Assembly: GCA_021828225.1 (NCBI GenBank)
Contig: JAKASH010000107.1
Span: 1 to 8,132, forward strand
Direction of reading: 5' to 3'
Source: Acidobacteriota bacterium
Lineage (GTDB): Bacteria > Acidobacteriota > Terriglobia > UBA7540
DNA: 8,132 bases
Part shown: positions 5,547-8,132 of the stretch, piece after piece
Layout of the letters: the number at the start of each line of letters is the position of its first letter
Position numbering within the stretch: position 1 is the first letter of the stretch
Notes under the pieces: model-generated
The model's database searches: none
What the model was told of the DNA's origin: nothing
The model's input: the letters and a program-made list of their open reading frames with translations, nothing else
Translations under genes and position numbers: made by a program

Positions 5547-5578
5547 TCGCCAGGGGCGTGCTCCGGCCTGGCGATTTT
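5547..5578 (+). terminator. Candidate intrinsic terminator or attenuator upstream of the second isomerase
   Basis: TCGCCAGG (5547-5554) and CCTGGCGA (5567-5574) form a perfect 8-bp stem with a 12-nt loop, followed on the + strand by TTTTCC. It could stop read-through from LemA or act in the leader of the isomerase gene. The T-tract is short, and no gene ends directly before it. The remaining sequence to 5695 shows no other clear signal. Confidence 0.4.
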
Positions 5579-5695
5579 CCCGGCTTTTGCCTTCTCCCGG
5601 CCCTTTTTTGATCCCAGAGTCGCGACCAGCCATCTGTGCTTCCCTTCTCTTTTCCAGTGATCGACTTTCCGCTCTTGTGATATCGTGTGGCTACT

Positions 5696-6553
5696 ATGAA
5701 AAACCATGACACTCTTTCACGTCGTTCTTTTCTCGGTCTTGTGGCAGCGGCACCCCTTGGTGCTGCAACGGTGGCCGCTGCTGCTACAAAACATCTTCCA
5801 GTAGGGCTTGAACTCTATTCAGTTCGCGACGACCTTAAGAAAGATCTGGCTGGAACCGTCAGGGAAGTTGCGCAAATGGGATACAAGTGTGTGGAATTCT
5901 ACGCACCTTACTACGAATGGACGCCGGGTGAAGCCAAGAAGGTACGCGGCGAAATGGATCACCTGGGCATCCGCTGTTACTCCACTCATAACGACATAAA
6001 ATCATTCACGCCGGAAGGAGTCGGCAAGGCGATGGAGCTGAACCACATCCTTGGGACGCGCTACATCGTCCTGGCTTCACCCCCCGGCCCGATATCTACC
6101 CTTGACGGCTGGAAGCGAATTGCAGAGACGCTGAATAAAGGCAACCATACGATGATGGCGCACGGCTTCCACGCGGGCTACCACAACGACGATCACGAAT
6201 GGCAGGAGCTTGACGGAAAGAAGCCCATCGATATTATCGCCGGCGAAACGGACAAGAGCGTCATTCTGGAGCTCGACACCGGCAACTGCCTGGCTTCCGG
6301 CGGCGACCCGGTGGCCTATATCAAGAGCCATCCCGGACGCATCCGCGCAATGCACGTGAAGGACTGGTCTCCACAGAAGGGCTATGACGTCCTGATCGGC
6401 CAGGGCATCGCGCCGTGGAAGAAGATCTTTGCGGCAGCCCAGACGGTGGGTGGCGTCCAGTATTACCTGATCGAACAGGAAGCTTTCAGTGGACACACAG
6501 AGATGCAAACTGCGAAGCTGTCCCTGGAAGCATTTCGAAAAGTCTACGGGTGA
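5696..6553 (+). CDS. Tat-exported sugar phosphate isomerase/epimerase (xylose isomerase-like TIM barrel)
   Basis: A 285-aa member of the xylose isomerase-like TIM-barrel superfamily. The N-terminus is a textbook twin-arginine signal, LSRRSFLGL at 7-15 with an Ala-rich core to about residue 30. Likely metal and catalytic residues are E67 (VEFY), H98 (STHND), H163 (GYHNDDHEW), D194 (LELDTGN), H220 (AMHVKDW) and E260 or E262 (LIEQE). The related GYHND.. and HVKDW segments are typical of the exported isomerase/epimerase group. I chose ATG at 5696; a GTG at 5687 would add only three residues. Neither has a good Shine-Dalgarno, so initiation may be weak or leaderless. It precedes a sugar symporter on the same strand by 221 bp, which suggests shared sugar use. 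Substrate unknown. Confidence 0.9.
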   Translation: MKNHDTLSRRSFLGLVAAAPLGAATVAAAATKHLPVGLELYSVRDDLKKDLAGTVREVAQMGYKCVEFYAPYYEWTPGEAKKVRGEMDHLGIRCYSTHNDIKSFTPEGVGKAMELNHILGTRYIVLASPPGPISTLDGWKRIAETLNKGNHTMMAHGFHAGYHNDDHEWQELDGKKPIDIIAGETDKSVILELDTGNCLASGGDPVAYIKSHPGRIRAMHVKDWSPQKGYDVLIGQGIAPWKKIFAAAQTVGGVQYYLIEQEAFSGHTEMQTAKLSLEAFRKVYG

Positions 6554-6709
6554 AGAATTGCGGCGAGGAAGAAGCTGAAGCCCTCGCTGGAATATGTCGG
6601 CGCAAGCGGGATGAGGGAGTAGTGCGGTTTGTTGGGGCGAACGGTTGAAAGGCTCGGCTGCGCCCGCAGGGCAGAGTTTCTCGATTTTTCGATAACAATT
6701 AATTTCAAT

Positions 6710-6759
6710 GGCGCCAGTCAGGAGAGCGTGAGGAGCTACGCGCAACAAACACTGGCGCC
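6710..6759. promoter_or_regulatory. 9-bp inverted repeat in the leader of the symporter gene
   Basis: GGCGCCAGT (6710-6718) and ACTGGCGCC (6751-6759) are exact inverted repeats separated by 32 bp. Centre-to-centre distance is 41 bp, about four helical turns. They lie 15-65 bp upstream of the symporter ATG, just after an A+T-rich patch (6676-6708) that could hold the promoter. They could be paired repressor sites or the base of an RNA stem that includes the gap. The rest of 6554-6709 shows no gene. Confidence 0.45.
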
Positions 6760-6774
6760 TTACGGATGTGAATC

Positions 6775-8103
6775 ATGAGCATGACATCTGAGGGGGACAA
6801 CCGTCCTCCCCTGTTTTCACCCGGAAACACGCTGCCCTTTGTGCTGGTGACAGCGCTGTTCTTTCTCTGGGCCATTCCCAACAACCTGAATGACATTCTC
6901 ATCAAGCAGTTCATGACCTCATTCCAGATCACGCGTTTTGAGGCAGGGCTGGTGCAATCGGCGTTCTATCTGGGATACTTCTGCCTGGCCATGCCGGCAG
7001 CGCTTCTGATGCGGCGATTCGGGTACAAAGCCGGACTGGTCACCGGGCTGCTTCTCTTCGGTACGGGCGCACTCCTGTTCTGGCCCGCGGCTCTCGTCGA
7101 CAGCTATGGATTTTTCCTGTTCGCGCTGTTCGTAATCGCCAGCGGCCTGTCGTTTCTTGAAACTGGAGCGAACACTTTCATCGCGGTGCTGGGTCATCCA
7201 AGAACGTCCGAACAGCGGCTGAATCTCTCGCAGTCTTTTAACCCACTGGGATCCATCACGGGAGCCTTGGCCGGCACAGTTTTCATCTTTTCCGGAATTG
7301 AGCTGAGTCACCAGCAAATCGACGTGCTCAAGGCCAAGGGAACGCTCGCGACTTACCTGCAAGGCGAGACACTGAGAGTGGTTCGACCTTACGTGGTTCT
7401 TGGCGTGGTTGTCTGGGTGATGGCGTTTCTGATCCTGAGAACGAAATTTCCCAAAATCAAGGAAGAAGCCCAGTCCAAAGATGCCCGCGACAAAGGCAAA
7501 CTCAGCGACCTGTTGCACTACCCGCACTTTCTGCAGAGCGTTTCCGCGCAGTTCTTTTATGTCGGCGCGCAGGTAGGGACCTGGAGCTTCCTGATTCAAT
7601 ACATTCAGGACTACACGCATGAACCTGAGAAAATCGCCGGCTACCTGCTGACCGGAAGCCTTGTGGCGTTTGGCATAGGCCGTTTCGTGGCGACTTACCT
7701 GATGAAGTTTTTCCGGCCCAACAAGCTGATGGGAATATACGGAATCATCAACATGGGGCTGGTGGCGCTCGGAATCTTTTTTCCTGGTTGGCTGGGAGTG
7801 GGAGCCGTGTTCCTAACCAGCTTCTTTATGTCCCTGATGTTCCCCACCATCTACGCGCTGGGCATCAAGGGGCTGGGGCCGAATACCAAGCTGGGAGGCT
7901 CCTTCATCATTATGGCGATCATCGGAGGCGCGGTGGCTCCCCCGGCCATGGGCCTGCTTTACGGAGCATGGCACAGCATGGCCGTGGCCATGATCGTTCC
8001 GCTGATCTGCTACGCCGCGGTTACTCACTACGCCTATTACGGCTCCAGGATGCGGGTTCCCCAAACCCAGCCCACTGCTGTTTCGGAACCGGCGACTCTA
8101 TGA
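6775..8103 (+). CDS. fucP: FucP-like MFS sugar:H+ symporter
   Basis: A 442-aa inner-membrane transporter of the Major Facilitator Superfamily, FHS family (L-fucose, glucose/galactose permeases), with about 12 hydrophobic helices. Family marks: FFLWAIPNNLNDIL (29-42), RFGYKAGLVTGLLLFGTGALLFWPAA (81-106), GLSFLETGANTF (124-135) and RLNLSQSFNPLGS (148-160). D40 and E129 correspond to Asp46 and Glu135 of E. coli FucP, which are essential for proton-coupled transport; N156 also matches with the same offset of six. Proton coupling is therefore likely, while the sugar (fucose, glucose, galactose or N-acetylglucosamine) is not settled. A second ATG follows at 6781, and the Shine-Dalgarno is weak (GGATG near 6764). 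Length is normal. The stop overlaps the next ATG by ATGA. The symbol denotes family, not proven substrate. Confidence 0.9.
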   Translation: MSMTSEGDNRPPLFSPGNTLPFVLVTALFFLWAIPNNLNDILIKQFMTSFQITRFEAGLVQSAFYLGYFCLAMPAALLMRRFGYKAGLVTGLLLFGTGALLFWPAALVDSYGFFLFALFVIASGLSFLETGANTFIAVLGHPRTSEQRLNLSQSFNPLGSITGALAGTVFIFSGIELSHQQIDVLKAKGTLATYLQGETLRVVRPYVVLGVVVWVMAFLILRTKFPKIKEEAQSKDARDKGKLSDLLHYPHFLQSVSAQFFYVGAQVGTWSFLIQYIQDYTHEPEKIAGYLLTGSLVAFGIGRFVATYLMKFFRPNKLMGIYGIINMGLVALGIFFPGWLGVGAVFLTSFFMSLMFPTIYALGIKGLGPNTKLGGSFIIMAIIGGAVAPPAMGLLYGAWHSMAVAMIVPLICYAAVTHYAYYGSRMRVPQTQPTAVSEPATL

Positions 8104-8132
8104 CAGGTGTGGCGAAACCCCGAGTGTCGGAA
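8100..8132 (+). CDS. Start of a further gene, cut by the window edge
   Basis: ATG at 8100 overlaps the symporter stop as ATGA and opens a frame (MTGVAKPRVSE) that stays open for 11 codons to the edge. Such an overlap is typical of coupled operon genes. Too little sequence is present to name the product; the upstream GGAACCGG is a weak ribosome site. Confidence 0.45.
   Translation, partial: MTGVAKPRVSE

Noticed and set aside
6077..6748. 223-codon - strand frame antisense to the second isomerase
   Set aside because: No recognisable motif, composition typical of an antisense shadow, and the + strand frame is a clear Tat isomerase.
1..8132. CRISPR array, anti-phage system or integrase/att site
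   Set aside because: No regularly spaced repeats with unique spacers, no Cas, nuclease, methylase or integrase frames, and no tRNA gene for integration were found on either strand.

Overview
The window looks like chromosomal DNA from a G+C-rich, free-living heterotroph, most likely an acidobacterium or a close relative. This is inferred from two Tat-exported xylose-isomerase-like proteins, a FucP-type sugar permease, a REP-associated tyrosine transposase flanked by palindromes, and the protein style. No rRNA or other phylogenetic marker is present.

Layout, left to right. (1) 1-957: a Tat-exported TIM-barrel sugar isomerase/epimerase on the + strand, closed by an intrinsic terminator. (2) About 981-1745: repeat-rich intergenic DNA holding a small REP-type transposase on the - strand. 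Its reading frame runs from 1680 to 1186 but is broken by an in-frame TGA, and matching palindromes lie on both sides of it. (3) 1835-4252: a tight - strand cluster, read in the order archease, exported metallo-beta-lactamase-fold protein, exported cupin, cytoplasmic cupin, with gaps of 1, 17 and 3 nt. The MBL-fold protein has lost nearly all of its metal ligands. (4) 4557-5111: a divergent LemA-family membrane protein on the + strand. (5) 5112-5695: non-coding by length, but it contains a compact - strand unit made of a near-perfect sigma70 promoter, two 14-bp direct repeats beside the -35, a leader, a strong Shine-Dalgarno, a 15-codon lysine-rich ORF and a downstream hairpin. (6) 5696-8132: a second Tat-exported sugar isomerase, then a FucP-like MFS sugar:H+ symporter, whose stop codon overlaps the ATG of a further gene that runs off the edge.

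The two isomerases and the symporter suggest sugar or sugar-acid catabolism, with export of the isomerase-like proteins and proton-driven uptake; the substrates cannot be read from sequence. The archease cluster is unusual because no RtcB ligase is visible beside it and its companions are extracytoplasmic or cupin proteins.

The observations most worth a second look are the MBL-fold pseudoenzyme, the tiny lysine-rich gene with its promoter and repeats, and the nonsense-inactivated REP transposase with its symmetrical palindromes.
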